Source of the DNA: Marinobacter persicus
GTDB taxonomy: Bacteria; Pseudomonadota; Gammaproteobacteria; Pseudomonadales; Oleiphilaceae
Assembly (NCBI RefSeq): GCF_002934325.1
Contig: NZ_PTIV01000012.1
Span: 19,454 to 83,453, forward strand
Direction of reading: 5' to 3'
Length of the DNA: 64,000 nt
Part shown: piece after piece, positions 54,849 to 63,991 of the stretch
How positions within the stretch are numbered: position 1 is the first letter of the stretch
How the letters are laid out: each line of letters opens with the position of its first letter
Notes under the pieces: generated by a model
Databases searched by the model: none
The model's input: only the letters and a program-made list of their open reading frames with translations
Told to the model about the DNA's origin: nothing
Translations under genes and position numbers: made by a program

Positions 54849-56129
54849 ATGCATATCAACAAACTAACCTTGCAGCGCTTTCGTGGCGCTCAAGATCTAC
54901 CGCTGGATCTGGATGACAAGCTTAATGTGTTTGTCGGCATGAATGGCACGGGTAAATCCAGCATTCTGGATGCCTCGGCCATCATGCTGTCCTGGCTGGC
55001 GAATCGGATTAAGCATGCGGGTGCGTCTGGGCGTCCGATTGCCGAATCCGATATCAGGAATGGTGAATCCTCCGCCAATCTGGCCATTCAGCTATGTGAT
55101 GAGGGTACTTCCTTCGGCTGGAACTTGGCGAAGGTGCGTAAGGGGTACAGCAAAAAGGACCTGGCCTCTGTTCTGATTTCTGCATCCGAAACGGCCAAGG
55201 GTATTCAGGCCGGCATCACCGAACACAACGGGAAGGTAAACATCCCCTTGTTTGCTTACTACCCGGTGAATCGCGCTGTGTTGGATATTCCACTGCGTAT
55301 CCGAGAAAAGCATCAGTTCGGGCTTCTTTCTGCTTACGAGGAGTCGCTAACCAGTGGCGCCAACTTCCGTACTTTCTTTGAATGGTTCCGGGAGCGTGAA
55401 GACCTTGAGAACGAGAACCGCAAATACATAGATGATCTGATCAAGCCGGACGATTTCGAGTTCCCGGATTCGCAGCTAACGGCGGTGCGGCGGGCCCTTG
55501 AGATTTTCATGCCGGACTTCCAAAACCTGACCGTAAGGCGCCAACCGCTGCGGATGGAGGTAACGAAGAAAGGCCAGCGGCTGACGGTAAACCAGCTTTC
55601 CGATGGCGAAAAATGCTTGATGGCCATGGTTGGCGACCTTGCCAGGCGCATGGCCATAGCCAACCCGGAGCGAGAAGATCCGCTGCTGGGAGATGGCATT
55701 GTGATGATCGATGAAATTGATCTGCACCTGCATCCGAAATGGCAGCGCCTGGTGGTGCCCAGTTTGAGGGCGGTTTTCCCGAACTGTCAGTTTTTTATCT
55801 CCACTCATTCACCGCATGTAATTACCCATGTGAAACCGGAGAATCTGTTCCTTATGAACATGACAGATGCCGGGGAATTGGAGATTGTTCGCCCGAATGA
55901 GTCCTACGGGAAGACGGTGGACAGGGTACTTGAAGATCTGATGGGCCTTGAGACCACACGCCCTGACCAAGTGGAAGATGCTCTTCGAGCTATTTACGGG
56001 CAAATCAATGATGGCGAGCTTGATACTGCCAGAAAAGGCATTGCTGAATTGGAACGAGACATTGGCGAAGATCCGGAACTGGTAAAAGCCAAGGTGCTGA
56101 TCAAACGCAAGGAGCTGATTGGCCGATGA
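54849..56129 (+). CDS. ptuA: Septu ATPase PtuA-like (RecF/SMC-type AAA)
   Basis: A 426-aa ABC-type ATPase. Walker A VGMNGTGKSSILDA near residues 29-42, signature QLSDGEKCLMAMVGDLARRM near 248, Walker B GIVMIDEIDLHLHPKWQ near 282, and FISTHSPHVITH follow in order. The next gene, an HNH nuclease, overlaps it by 4 bp; the pair is the Septu composition. No reverse transcriptase or msr-like RNA is nearby, so it is not a retron of the Ec78 sort. It stands between pglX and pglZ. Confidence 0.8.
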   Translation: MHINKLTLQRFRGAQDLPLDLDDKLNVFVGMNGTGKSSILDASAIMLSWLANRIKHAGASGRPIAESDIRNGESSANLAIQLCDEGTSFGWNLAKVRKGYSKKDLASVLISASETAKGIQAGITEHNGKVNIPLFAYYPVNRAVLDIPLRIREKHQFGLLSAYEESLTSGANFRTFFEWFREREDLENENRKYIDDLIKPDDFEFPDSQLTAVRRALEIFMPDFQNLTVRRQPLRMEVTKKGQRLTVNQLSDGEKCLMAMVGDLARRMAIANPEREDPLLGDGIVMIDEIDLHLHPKWQRLVVPSLRAVFPNCQFFISTHSPHVITHVKPENLFLMNMTDAGELEIVRPNESYGKTVDRVLEDLMGLETTRPDQVEDALRAIYGQINDGELDTARKGIAELERDIGEDPELVKAKVLIKRKELIGR

Positions 56130-56767
56130 AGTATGTGGAGAAGCGCCACGAACCTGAAGTTTTTACGCAATGGAAGGCTCTGGCCAATGTCAATGAAGAC
56201 TGGCAGCCTACCTATGGCGACCTGAGGGGTGAGCCCAAAGCCTCGGTAAAGAGATCATTGATGCGGGAGCAGGGTTACATCTGCTGCTATTGTGAACGCC
56301 GGTTAACCGAGGGCGATTCCCACATAGAACACTTTCAGCCTCAGAGTGACCCGACTGTGGATCCGCTGGATTACGGCAATCTTTTGTGCTCCTGCCAGAA
56401 TCAGATCAGAAAGGGTGAGCCCCGTCACTGCGGTAACCTGAAAGGCGACTGGTTTGACCCCGAGCTGTTGATATCTCCGCTGGATGCGAATTGTGAGCCC
56501 CGGTTTGGTTTTGAAGGTGATGGTTGGATTAAACCTGCTGACAATAACGACCGGGCGGCCTGTGAAACCATTACCCGACTGGGCCTCGACCTGCCCAAGT
56601 TGAATGAGTTGAGAGCTGGAGCAATTGAGCCTTTCCTGGATGATAGCTTGAGCCATGATGAGCTGGGTCAGTTCGTGTCGGGCTACTTAACCATGGGAGC
56701 AGACGGCCGTTTCGGTGAGTTCTGGACCACCATCAAATACCTGTTTGGGGACTATGCCGCCGCATGA
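56126..56767 (+). CDS. ptuB: Septu HNH nuclease PtuB-like
   Basis: A 213-aa HNH endonuclease of the TIGR02646-like group. The zinc/HNH core comprises GYICCYCERRL (near residues 50-60), SHIEHFQPQS near 67-76, and NLLCSCQNQIRKGEPRHCGN near 88-107. It would be the effector, paired with the ATPase that overlaps it. The group is shared with retron Ec78 effectors, so a Septu identity rests on the missing retron parts. Confidence 0.8.
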   Translation: MKYVEKRHEPEVFTQWKALANVNEDWQPTYGDLRGEPKASVKRSLMREQGYICCYCERRLTEGDSHIEHFQPQSDPTVDPLDYGNLLCSCQNQIRKGEPRHCGNLKGDWFDPELLISPLDANCEPRFGFEGDGWIKPADNNDRAACETITRLGLDLPKLNELRAGAIEPFLDDSLSHDELGQFVSGYLTMGADGRFGEFWTTIKYLFGDYAAA

Positions 56768-56828
56768 GTAATCGAATTTCCCAGGCCTCTCATGAATATC
56801 CCAGGTCGCTCATGAAGGAGGGCTACCT

Positions 56829-57941
56829 ATGAAATTGAAAGAAATTGCCGTTAAAGGCTTTAAATCCATCAGCAATCACGACTACGAGCGTATTGCCTTT
56901 AACGATGTCACGGTGCTGTTGGGGGCGAATGGCTCCGGGAAAAGTAACCTGATTTCACTGTTCCGGCTGTTGGGATTTATGACCACTGGTGCTCTGCAGC
57001 AGTACGTTGGCAGGCAGGGCGTCAGCCAGCTTCTGTTTTATGGCCCAAAGGTGACCGAATCGCTGAGTTTCAGCGTGAAACTGGAAGATGACAGCACCAC
57101 GGACTCCTACGATGTAAAGCTATCGTATGGGTTGCCGGACCGGCTGTTCGTCAGCGGTGAACAGGTAAGCTATCACAAGGCCGGTCACCCCAGACCGCAG
57201 GAATACTTTCTGTCCAGTGGTGGCCCCGAAGCGGATCTGGGGCAGGATGATCGGCCCACCAGTAAAGTGCTTACCGGTCTGCTCAGAGGCATACAAACCT
57301 TCCAGTTTCACGACACATCCGACACCGCCCGAATCAAGGACCGGGTGTACGTTGATGATGTGTCCTACCTGCGCAGCGATGGGGGCAACCTCGCGGCCTT
57401 CCTCAAGATGTTGAAGGAGTCGGACAGCTATCGTCCTTACTACGAACGAATTGTCCGGCATATTCGCAAGATTATGCCGCAGTTCAACGACTTCGTACTG
57501 GATACCCTTCCTGGCAATGACCGTTTCGTGCGACTGAACTGGTCTGATACCTACCGCCAGGATTATCTTTTTGGTCCGGATCAGATTTCCGACGGGTCTC
57601 TTCGCTTCATGGCGCTGACCACACTACTGTTGCAGCCACCGGCGTTGCTTCCAAAAGTGATCGTTCTGGATGAGCCGGAGTTGGGTCTGCATCCGGCTGC
57701 CACGCTTGAGCTTGCCGGTATGATCAAACGTGCATCCCAGAAAACGCAGGTGGTCCTGGCCACCCAGTCCACACGGCTGGTGGATGAATTCCTGCCGGAG
57801 CAGATTGTGATTGTGGAGCGCGATTCAAAGACCGGCGCCAGCTCGTTCCACCGTCTGGAAGCGGAGGCGCTGGGTGAATGGTTGCAACGGTACAGCCTCT
57901 CGGAGCTTTGGGAGAAAAATGTGTTGGGAGGGCAGCCGTGA
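56829..57941 (+). CDS. AAA ATPase (RecF-like), partner of DUF4276 protein
   Basis: A 370-aa ATPase. Walker A LLGANGSGKSNLISLF lies near residues 29-44, a signature-like ISDGSLRFMALTTLLLQPP near 252, Walker B VIVLDEPELGLHPAATLE near 278 and QVVLATQSTRLVDEF near 305. A GTGA overlap links it to the next gene. This ATPase-DUF4276 pairing is common in defence islands; I cannot map it to a named system. It differs from the Septu ATPase by lacking the long insert after Walker A. Confidence 0.78.
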   Translation: MKLKEIAVKGFKSISNHDYERIAFNDVTVLLGANGSGKSNLISLFRLLGFMTTGALQQYVGRQGVSQLLFYGPKVTESLSFSVKLEDDSTTDSYDVKLSYGLPDRLFVSGEQVSYHKAGHPRPQEYFLSSGGPEADLGQDDRPTSKVLTGLLRGIQTFQFHDTSDTARIKDRVYVDDVSYLRSDGGNLAAFLKMLKESDSYRPYYERIVRHIRKIMPQFNDFVLDTLPGNDRFVRLNWSDTYRQDYLFGPDQISDGSLRFMALTTLLLQPPALLPKVIVLDEPELGLHPAATLELAGMIKRASQKTQVVLATQSTRLVDEFLPEQIVIVERDSKTGASSFHRLEAEALGEWLQRYSLSELWEKNVLGGQP

Positions 57942-58615
57942 TTCGACTGCACATAACCGCAGAGGGCCAGACCGAGAAAGCCTTCGTCGACCAGGTTTTG
58001 ACACCCCATCTGGCGCACTTTGATGTCTACACCGACGCGCGCTGTGTGTTAACGAGCAAGGACAAACGGGCAGCCAAAGAATACCGGGGTGGCTTGATCA
58101 GTTACCAGAAGGCAAAAGCAGACATCGAAACCTGGATGAAGGAAGACGCCAACCAGGAATGCTGGTTTACCAGCATGTTCGATTTATATGCCTTGCCAGA
58201 CGATTTCCCAGGATTTGACGAGGCGGAACGGCTGGAGCCTTATCAAAGGATCGAACGGCTCGAAGCTGCTTTTGGCAATGAAATGAACAAGCCGAACTTT
58301 ATTCCCTATATCCAGTTGCATGAATTTGAAAGCCTGATTCTGGCTGACCCGGCCAAGCTGGATTGGGAGTACCTGGAGCACGAGCAGCCAATTGGGAACC
58401 TGGTGAAGATGGTCGGCACCCAAAATCCGGAGCTCATCAATGACGGTCGAGAAACAGCGCCATCGAAACGGATTCTCAAAGAGATACCGGAATACGACAA
58501 GGTGACATCGGGGGTATCGGTTGCGGCTCACATCGGCCTCGATGCTCTACGGGCCTCTTGCAAACACTTTGATGAATGGGTGTCGCGCCTGGAGAAGCTC
58601 GGGGGCAAAGAATGA
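57938..58615 (+). CDS. DUF4276 protein, TOPRIM-like candidate effector
   Basis: A 225-aa DUF4276 protein with GTG start overlapping the ATPase stop; GGGAGGG lies ahead. The N-terminal HITAEGQTEKAFVDQVL resembles the EGxTE motif of TOPRIM/OLD-type proteins, and FTSMFDLYALPDDFPGF could give the acidic pair. HEFESLILADPAKL near residues 124-137 is another DUF4276 mark. It may be the nuclease of the ATPase pair; this is inference from motifs. pglZ begins on its TGA. Confidence 0.75.
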   Translation: MIRLHITAEGQTEKAFVDQVLTPHLAHFDVYTDARCVLTSKDKRAAKEYRGGLISYQKAKADIETWMKEDANQECWFTSMFDLYALPDDFPGFDEAERLEPYQRIERLEAAFGNEMNKPNFIPYIQLHEFESLILADPAKLDWEYLEHEQPIGNLVKMVGTQNPELINDGRETAPSKRILKEIPEYDKVTSGVSVAAHIGLDALRASCKHFDEWVSRLEKLGGKE

Positions 58616-61110
58616 GCCAGCAAATCAATTATGCGCTGGGCAGGCTTTTCGATAAGCACCGGGTTGTGTTCTGGTACGACACCAAGCAAGAGCTGCGCAG
58701 TGACTTCGAGGCGGTTTCCATTCCGGACGTGGAGAAGCTGGAGATCGCCAACAACGAGTACGGCCTGAAACATCGCATCCTGCGGGAGGCACCGGAACAG
58801 AAATTCTTGCTGTACAAAGAAGGGCCACAACCGGAGGATCTGGACAACTGGTTGCTGGACGTACAGCTGGCCCACGGCGAGTTCCGGACCGACCAGGTGG
58901 CCATCTGGCTGTCCGAGTTGGAGTTGGGCCTGGAGTTCGCCGAGATAGCTCAGGCCCATACGGAGTTCTTTCAGGCGATCAAGCGCAAGGAGGCACTGAA
59001 GAAGTTGCTGAAGCCGGACGATACCGCCGGCCAGCTGCGCCTGAAGATGCTGGCCGTGTGTGCCGGTAGCGAGCCCCGTATGGACTCGGTGGTGGAAACC
59101 CTGCTGCAGCAACTGGCTGAAGACCGTGATGATGGCATCCGGCTGATTGAGCGCTGTGGTCTGGGCAGCTTCCTGTGGGAGCAACTGACCCGTTTCTACG
59201 GCTACGAGGCCAGTGAACCCAGCCTGCGCGATTTCGTGATCGAGCTGTTCAAGTCCTGCTACGCCATGGGTACCGATGGCGATGTCAAACTGACCGGCGA
59301 CGCCCTGGTGTTCCTCAAGCGCTGGAAAGACAGCCGGCAGTTCGAGCAGGGGTTTGAAACCCTGTCTGCCGAGTGTGCCGAGGTGCTGGGCATTGAGCAG
59401 GATCTGGGTAAGCGGGACTTCCGGGACCTGGTTGAGCTGGATTACTTCCGGCTAATCGACCAGAAGATTATCAGTGACCTGGTGCGGGCGGTGGTAGGCC
59501 GCACGGTCACTAGTGGCGATGTGGCATTGTGGGTACGGCAGCGGCGCCAGGGCCACTGGTACGGGGAGTTCCGCCACCTGTATGAAGCCATTGAGTTTGC
59601 GGCCCGTTTTGTCCAGATGCTCGGTGAGGCTCGTCTCACCATGGACAGCCTCTCCGACGGCGTTCAGCGATACAGCCGTTCCTGGTTCCAGTTGGATCAG
59701 CTCTACCGCAAATTTACCTACCATGTGCGCATGTCCGGCCAGGCATCGTTAATGGGCGATCTCAGTGAGCAGGTGGAGAATTTGTATTCCAACAACTACC
59801 TGCTCAAGCTGGGCGACGGCTTCCAGGTTCACGTGGATGCCGCGCCGCGCTGGGAGGCCTATCCGGTCGTTCAGCAAACAGCCTTTTTCGAGCACTGGGT
59901 TCGCCCGTACCTGTGCAAGGACAAACGGATCTGCGTGATCATTTCCGACGCCATGCGCTATGAGATTGGTGATGAGCTGCTGGGCCTTATCCGGCAGGAA
60001 GATCGCTACAGCGCGGAGCTTGAACCGGCACTCTCGACCCTTCCCAGCTATACCCAGCTCGGTATGGCGGCGCTACTGCCCAACAAGTCCCTGGCAATCG
60101 CCGACAACGATACCGGTACGGTACTGGTGGATGGCCAAAGCTCACAGGGCACGGTCAACCGTACCAAAATCCTGCAGGCCGCCTTGGATGGTCGGGGCCA
60201 GGCCGTCAAGGCGGAGGATTTTATGCAGCTCAACCGGGAAGACAGCCGTGAGCTGCTCAAGGGTAATGATGTGCTGTACATCTACCACAACCGCATCGAT
60301 CACACCGGCGACAAGATGCATTCAGAGGGGCAGGCCTTTGAAGCCGCAGAACAAACCCTGGATGACCTGATTCGACTGATCAAGAAGCTCACGGCGGCCA
60401 ACGCCAATAACCTGCTGATCACCGCTGACCATGGCTTTATTTACCAGAACCGTGAGCTGGATGAGAGTGATTTCCTGGGCGATGCCGTTTCTGGCGATGA
60501 TATTCGCTACCGGGACCGTCGGTTCGTGCTGGGTAAGGGGCTGTCCGCCTCTCCGGCCTTCCATCACTTCTCGTCTGAGCAGCTTGGGCTGGATGGCGAT
60601 ATGGAAGTGCAGATTCCCAAGTCCATCAACCGGCTGCGTCTTAAAGGCTCTGGCAGCCGCTTTGTGCATGGCGGCGCATCCCTTCAGGAGGTTGTGATTC
60701 CAGTCCTGAAGGTTAACAAGAAGCGCCAGAGTGATGTCAGCGCCGTTGAGGTGGACATCCTGCGTGGGGCCAGCTCGGTGATCACTTCCGGCCAACTGGC
60801 CGTCACCTTGTATCAGTCCGGACCGGTTACCGAGAAAGTACAGCCTCGCCACCTGCGGGCTGGGATTTATACCCAGTCAGGGGAGTTGATTTCGGACAGT
60901 CACGAACTGTCGTTTGACCTGACCTCGGAGAACCCCCGCGAGCGGGAGCTTCAGGTGCGCTTTGTGCTCAGCCGCAAGGCGGACGAGGCCAACGGCCAGG
61001 AGGTTTTCCTGAAGCTGGAAGAACAGCACGCCGGCACCTCCCACTACAAGGAATACAAGTCGCTCAGGTATTTGATGCGGCGGTCCTTTACCAGCGATTT
61101 TGATTTCTGA
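58612..61110 (+). CDS. pglZ: BREX type 1 protein PglZ (alkaline-phosphatase fold)
   Basis: An 832-aa protein with a helical N-terminal half and a PglZ domain near residues 440-690. The metal-site strands VIISDAMRYEIGDELL and LLITADHGFIYQ, and IYHNRIDHTGD between them, show the phosphatase fold. The start at 58612 (MSQQINYAL) overlaps the DUF4276 stop; earlier in-frame codons are not family-like. PglZ is essential for BREX methylation and defence (family knowledge). Confidence 0.94.
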   Translation: MSQQINYALGRLFDKHRVVFWYDTKQELRSDFEAVSIPDVEKLEIANNEYGLKHRILREAPEQKFLLYKEGPQPEDLDNWLLDVQLAHGEFRTDQVAIWLSELELGLEFAEIAQAHTEFFQAIKRKEALKKLLKPDDTAGQLRLKMLAVCAGSEPRMDSVVETLLQQLAEDRDDGIRLIERCGLGSFLWEQLTRFYGYEASEPSLRDFVIELFKSCYAMGTDGDVKLTGDALVFLKRWKDSRQFEQGFETLSAECAEVLGIEQDLGKRDFRDLVELDYFRLIDQKIISDLVRAVVGRTVTSGDVALWVRQRRQGHWYGEFRHLYEAIEFAARFVQMLGEARLTMDSLSDGVQRYSRSWFQLDQLYRKFTYHVRMSGQASLMGDLSEQVENLYSNNYLLKLGDGFQVHVDAAPRWEAYPVVQQTAFFEHWVRPYLCKDKRICVIISDAMRYEIGDELLGLIRQEDRYSAELEPALSTLPSYTQLGMAALLPNKSLAIADNDTGTVLVDGQSSQGTVNRTKILQAALDGRGQAVKAEDFMQLNREDSRELLKGNDVLYIYHNRIDHTGDKMHSEGQAFEAAEQTLDDLIRLIKKLTAANANNLLITADHGFIYQNRELDESDFLGDAVSGDDIRYRDRRFVLGKGLSASPAFHHFSSEQLGLDGDMEVQIPKSINRLRLKGSGSRFVHGGASLQEVVIPVLKVNKKRQSDVSAVEVDILRGASSVITSGQLAVTLYQSGPVTEKVQPRHLRAGIYTQSGELISDSHELSFDLTSENPRERELQVRFVLSRKADEANGQEVFLKLEEQHAGTSHYKEYKSLRYLMRRSFTSDFDF

Positions 61111-61122
61111 GGGTTATAGCCA

Positions 61123-63174
61123 ATGAGTACGCTTGACCAAAAGATCAACGAACACTTCCCCGGGTTGGTGGTGCGCAAAGACCTGGTGAAAACGGTCAAG
61201 GGCAACGCCATCGTTCCCTCATACGTGCTGGAGTATCTGCTCGGCCAATACTGCGCCACTAACGACGAGGCCACGATTAAAACAGGGATTGAAACGGTCA
61301 AGGAGATTCTGGCCAAGCACTATGTCCACCGGAACGAGGCCGGACTGGTGCGCTCGAATATCAAGGAAAAGGGGCGCTACAAGGTTATCGACAAGATCAG
61401 TGTGGCCCTGAATGAGAAGACGGATGCCTACGAGGCGCAGTTTTCCAACCTGGGAATCAAGAAGGTATTGGTGGATTCTGGGACCGTCAAGGCCCACCCC
61501 AAACTGCTGGTAAGCGGCGTATGGTGCATTGCGGACATCGAATACGTATTTTCTGAAGACCAGAACGTCAGCCCCTGGATTCTGTCCACCCTCAAGCCGA
61601 TTCAGCTATCGCACTTCGACTACGACGCCTACGTTGCCGCGCGGCAGCAGTTCAGCACCGATGAGTGGATTGACCTGCTGATCCAGAGTATCGGCTTTAA
61701 CCCGGAGATGTTCGGACGGCGCAGCAAGCTGACGCAACTGGTCCGATTGATTCCGTTCTGCGAGCGGAACTACAACCTTATCGAACTTGGCCCCAAGGGG
61801 ACGGGTAAATCCCACGTTTACTCCGAATTCTCGCCCCATGGGATCCTGGTTTCCGGTGGTGAAGTCACCGTACCCAAGCTGTTTGTGAATAACTCCAGCG
61901 GCAAAATCGGCCTGGTGGGCTACTGGGATTGCGTGGCCTTTGACGAATTCGCCGGTAAACAGAAGCGAGTCGACAAGGCCCTGGTCGACATCATGAAGAA
62001 CTACATGGCCAACAAGTCCTTCTCCCGTGGCGTGGAAACCCTGGGCGCCGAGGCGTCCATGGTGTTCGTGGGGAACACCCGGCACACTGTTCCTTACATG
62101 CTGAAGCATTCAGACCTGTTCGATGAACTGCCGGACAAGTTCTACGATTCTGCCTTTCTGGACCGGATCCACTTCTATATTCCGGGATGGGAGGTCGACA
62201 TCATCCGGGGCGAGATGTTCTCCGACGGCTATGGCTTCGTGGTGGACTACCTTGCAGAAATCCTGCGCTCGATGCGGAACTACGATTACTCCGACCAGTA
62301 TAAGGAGCACTTTACCCTTTCTTCGGATATCTCGACCCGTGATCGGGACGGTATTAACAAGACCTTTTCCGGCTTGATGAAGATCCTGTTCCCCCAGGGG
62401 GGAGCGACCAGGGAAGAGGTTGAAGAAGTGCTGCGCTTTGCCATTGAGGGGCGCAAGCGGGTCAAGGACCAGTTACAGCGGATTGATACCACCTACGGCG
62501 AAGTACGCTTTTCCTATCAGGATCAACAAGGCCAGGAAATACTGGTCACGACACTTGAGGAGGAAGAGTACCCAGGCTACTACCACCAGACGGTCTCGAC
62601 TCCTGATGACGAGGGAGTAGAACCCGAGCCAACAGCGGACGTTAAAGGTGTCGAGCCAGAAGAGCTGAATGCCCCCGAGCCAGTACTGGAAGAAAAGCAC
62701 CTGACCTTCCAGGAAAATCAGAAGGGCATCTCATTCGACGGCTTGTTTGGCGCATACCTGAAAGGAGCCAGCAAGATCACCGTCACAGACCCCTACATCC
62801 GGCTTTTCTACCAGATCCGCAATTTCATGGAGTTTCTCGAAGCCATCGTGAAGAACAAGGCCGAAGAAGATGAAGTGGAGGTTCACCTCGTCACCGTCAG
62901 GGACGAGTTCAAGGGTGACCTGCAAGACGAGAGTTTTGAAAAAATCCAGGAATCCGCTCGCACCGTGGGCATCGACTTCACCTGGGCGTTTGACGAAAGC
63001 GGCACCATTCACGCCCGTCATATCGTTACGGACCACGGCTGGAAGATATCGCTGGATCGGGGGTTGGACATCTTCCAGCACTACGAGATGAATGAAGCCT
63101 TCGCGTTTGCCAACCGGTTGCAGCAGTTTCGGTCTAGCAAGGCCTTCGAAATTACCTTCATCAAACAGTCATAG
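61123..63174 (+). CDS. brxL: BREX type 1 Lon-like protein BrxL
   Basis: A 683-aa AAA+ protein. Walker A LGPKGTGKSHVYSEF lies near residues 223-237 and Walker B VGYWDCVAFDEFAGKQ near 266-281; a Lon-protease-like domain forms the C-terminal part (from about residue 540). BrxL forms ring assemblies that are needed for restriction but not methylation (family knowledge). It closes the operon, 12 bp after pglZ. There is no clear terminator after it. Confidence 0.95.
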   Translation: MSTLDQKINEHFPGLVVRKDLVKTVKGNAIVPSYVLEYLLGQYCATNDEATIKTGIETVKEILAKHYVHRNEAGLVRSNIKEKGRYKVIDKISVALNEKTDAYEAQFSNLGIKKVLVDSGTVKAHPKLLVSGVWCIADIEYVFSEDQNVSPWILSTLKPIQLSHFDYDAYVAARQQFSTDEWIDLLIQSIGFNPEMFGRRSKLTQLVRLIPFCERNYNLIELGPKGTGKSHVYSEFSPHGILVSGGEVTVPKLFVNNSSGKIGLVGYWDCVAFDEFAGKQKRVDKALVDIMKNYMANKSFSRGVETLGAEASMVFVGNTRHTVPYMLKHSDLFDELPDKFYDSAFLDRIHFYIPGWEVDIIRGEMFSDGYGFVVDYLAEILRSMRNYDYSDQYKEHFTLSSDISTRDRDGINKTFSGLMKILFPQGGATREEVEEVLRFAIEGRKRVKDQLQRIDTTYGEVRFSYQDQQGQEILVTTLEEEEYPGYYHQTVSTPDDEGVEPEPTADVKGVEPEELNAPEPVLEEKHLTFQENQKGISFDGLFGAYLKGASKITVTDPYIRLFYQIRNFMEFLEAIVKNKAEEDEVEVHLVTVRDEFKGDLQDESFEKIQESARTVGIDFTWAFDESGTIHARHIVTDHGWKISLDRGLDIFQHYEMNEAFAFANRLQQFRSSKAFEITFIKQS

Positions 63175-63206
63175 ATCCACCCGGCAGTGCAATGGGAGGC
63201 GGTGTG

Positions 63207-63557
63207 TCAGGCGCTCGCTTCCCACTCCCACCAGGACTGAAACAGCTCGTCACCACCCGGCACATAGGTGTGAACCTCCCGGCCATTCCAATCCAGCGCC
63301 AGAACCTGCAACGCAGCCTGTTGCAGCTCGGCATCCAAGGCCCTCAGCCGGTTCAGCTCGAATGGCCAGTGACTCGCGTTATATAGGCCAAGCAGGAATC
63401 GCCGGATATGCCGGGCCTGGCCGCCTCCACTATGAGCGGCGTCGATCAGTATTGTGAGAGCCGGAAGCCCCGCGTCCTCCCGCAGCTGCCTCCGCTTTTC
63501 TTCCTGTTCCAGCAAAAATAGAAAGCTTTCGGGAAGCATGGCTGTTTTGTCCGTCAT
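63207..63557 (-). CDS. DUF7673-like protein of mobile elements
   Basis: A 116-aa protein with a pattern I associate with small proteins of ICEs and plasmids: GGGQARHIRRFLLGLYNA, FELNRLRALDAELQQAAL, then a short EVHTYVP end. The start at 63557 is chosen because GAGG is 8 bp ahead; a second ATG at 63563 sits too close to it. It is convergent with brxL (32-bp gap). Function unknown; the family name is from memory. Confidence 0.55.
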   Translation of the reverse strand: MTDKTAMLPESFLFLLEQEEKRRQLREDAGLPALTILIDAAHSGGGQARHIRRFLLGLYNASHWPFELNRLRALDAELQQAALQVLALDWNGREVHTYVPGGDELFQSWWEWEASA

Positions 63558-63662
63558 GTGCATAACCTCATATCGACTTCACGATTATGCTGCCATGGAC
63601 GACGCAGTAGGCACGGCTCTCAAACTGCCCGTTTTGGGCAAGAACACCGGTTTGCCCCGAAT

Positions 63663-63821
63663 TTATTTCAGATCGCCATTGTGTCGGGGTGATTTTTTTC
63701 GGAACTTTCGCTCCAGGAACGCTTCCAGCCGGTCCGCGTTGCGGTAGGCCACAACGCAGATAAAAAGTACAACTGCGACAAAGCTCAGGAATGCAATCAG
63801 TGTGGCAGATAGGTTCAGCAT
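63663..63821 (-). CDS. Small single-TM protein (52 aa)
   Basis: A short gene of 52 codons. Residues ~5-25 (LIAFLSFVAVVLFICVVAY) form one membrane helix, followed by NADRLEAFLERKFRKK and a basic tail, so the C-terminus would be cytosolic. GGAGA lies 7 bp before the ATG. It is read in another frame than the longer open frame that spans the same DNA, which has no good ribosome site. No family is recognised. It may form a transcript with the DUF7673-like gene. Confidence 0.6.
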   Translation of the reverse strand: MLNLSATLIAFLSFVAVVLFICVVAYRNADRLEAFLERKFRKKSPRHNGDLK

Positions 63822-63841
63822 ATTCACGTCTCCAATAGTTG

Positions 63842-63860
63842 ACTGCCCTTTGAGGGCAGT
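63842..63860. other. Hairpin upstream of the 52-aa gene
   Basis: ACTGCCCT-TTG-AGGGCAGT, a perfect 8-bp stem. On the + strand it is followed by TTGTTGGTTT, so it could be a weak terminator for + strand transcripts such as that of BREX; on the - strand it lies in the leader of the 52-aa gene. Confidence 0.45.
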
Positions 63861-63922
63861 TTGTTGGTTTCAGGCCACAGCATCGGCCTGTCTTTGTTCT
63901 TTGGCTGCGTAAACCGCTGAAG

Positions 63923-63991
63923 GTTGCCACCCATTCCACGTGAAGCCTGCCACCCGGACCGGAGCAAGGCTGCCACCCATCGGAGCGTAGC
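63923..63991 (+). repeat. Three TGCCACCC units at 23-bp spacing, IS21-like end
   Basis: TGCCACCC starts at 63925, 63948 and 63971, exactly 23 bp apart. Each unit continues into a less conserved GC-rich part. Iterated short terminal repeats of this kind occur at ends of IS21-family elements, so an insertion sequence may start here and run out of the window. No transposase is visible, so identity stays open. Confidence 0.5.

Noticed and set aside
54849..56767. Retron with ATPase-HNH effector
   Set aside because: No reverse transcriptase gene or msr/msd-like structure in the neighbourhood.
63568..63939. 123-codon minus-strand open frame at the right end
   Set aside because: Cysteine- and arginine-rich with no ribosome site; the 52-aa frame inside it, in another phase, has GGAGA and a sensible membrane protein.
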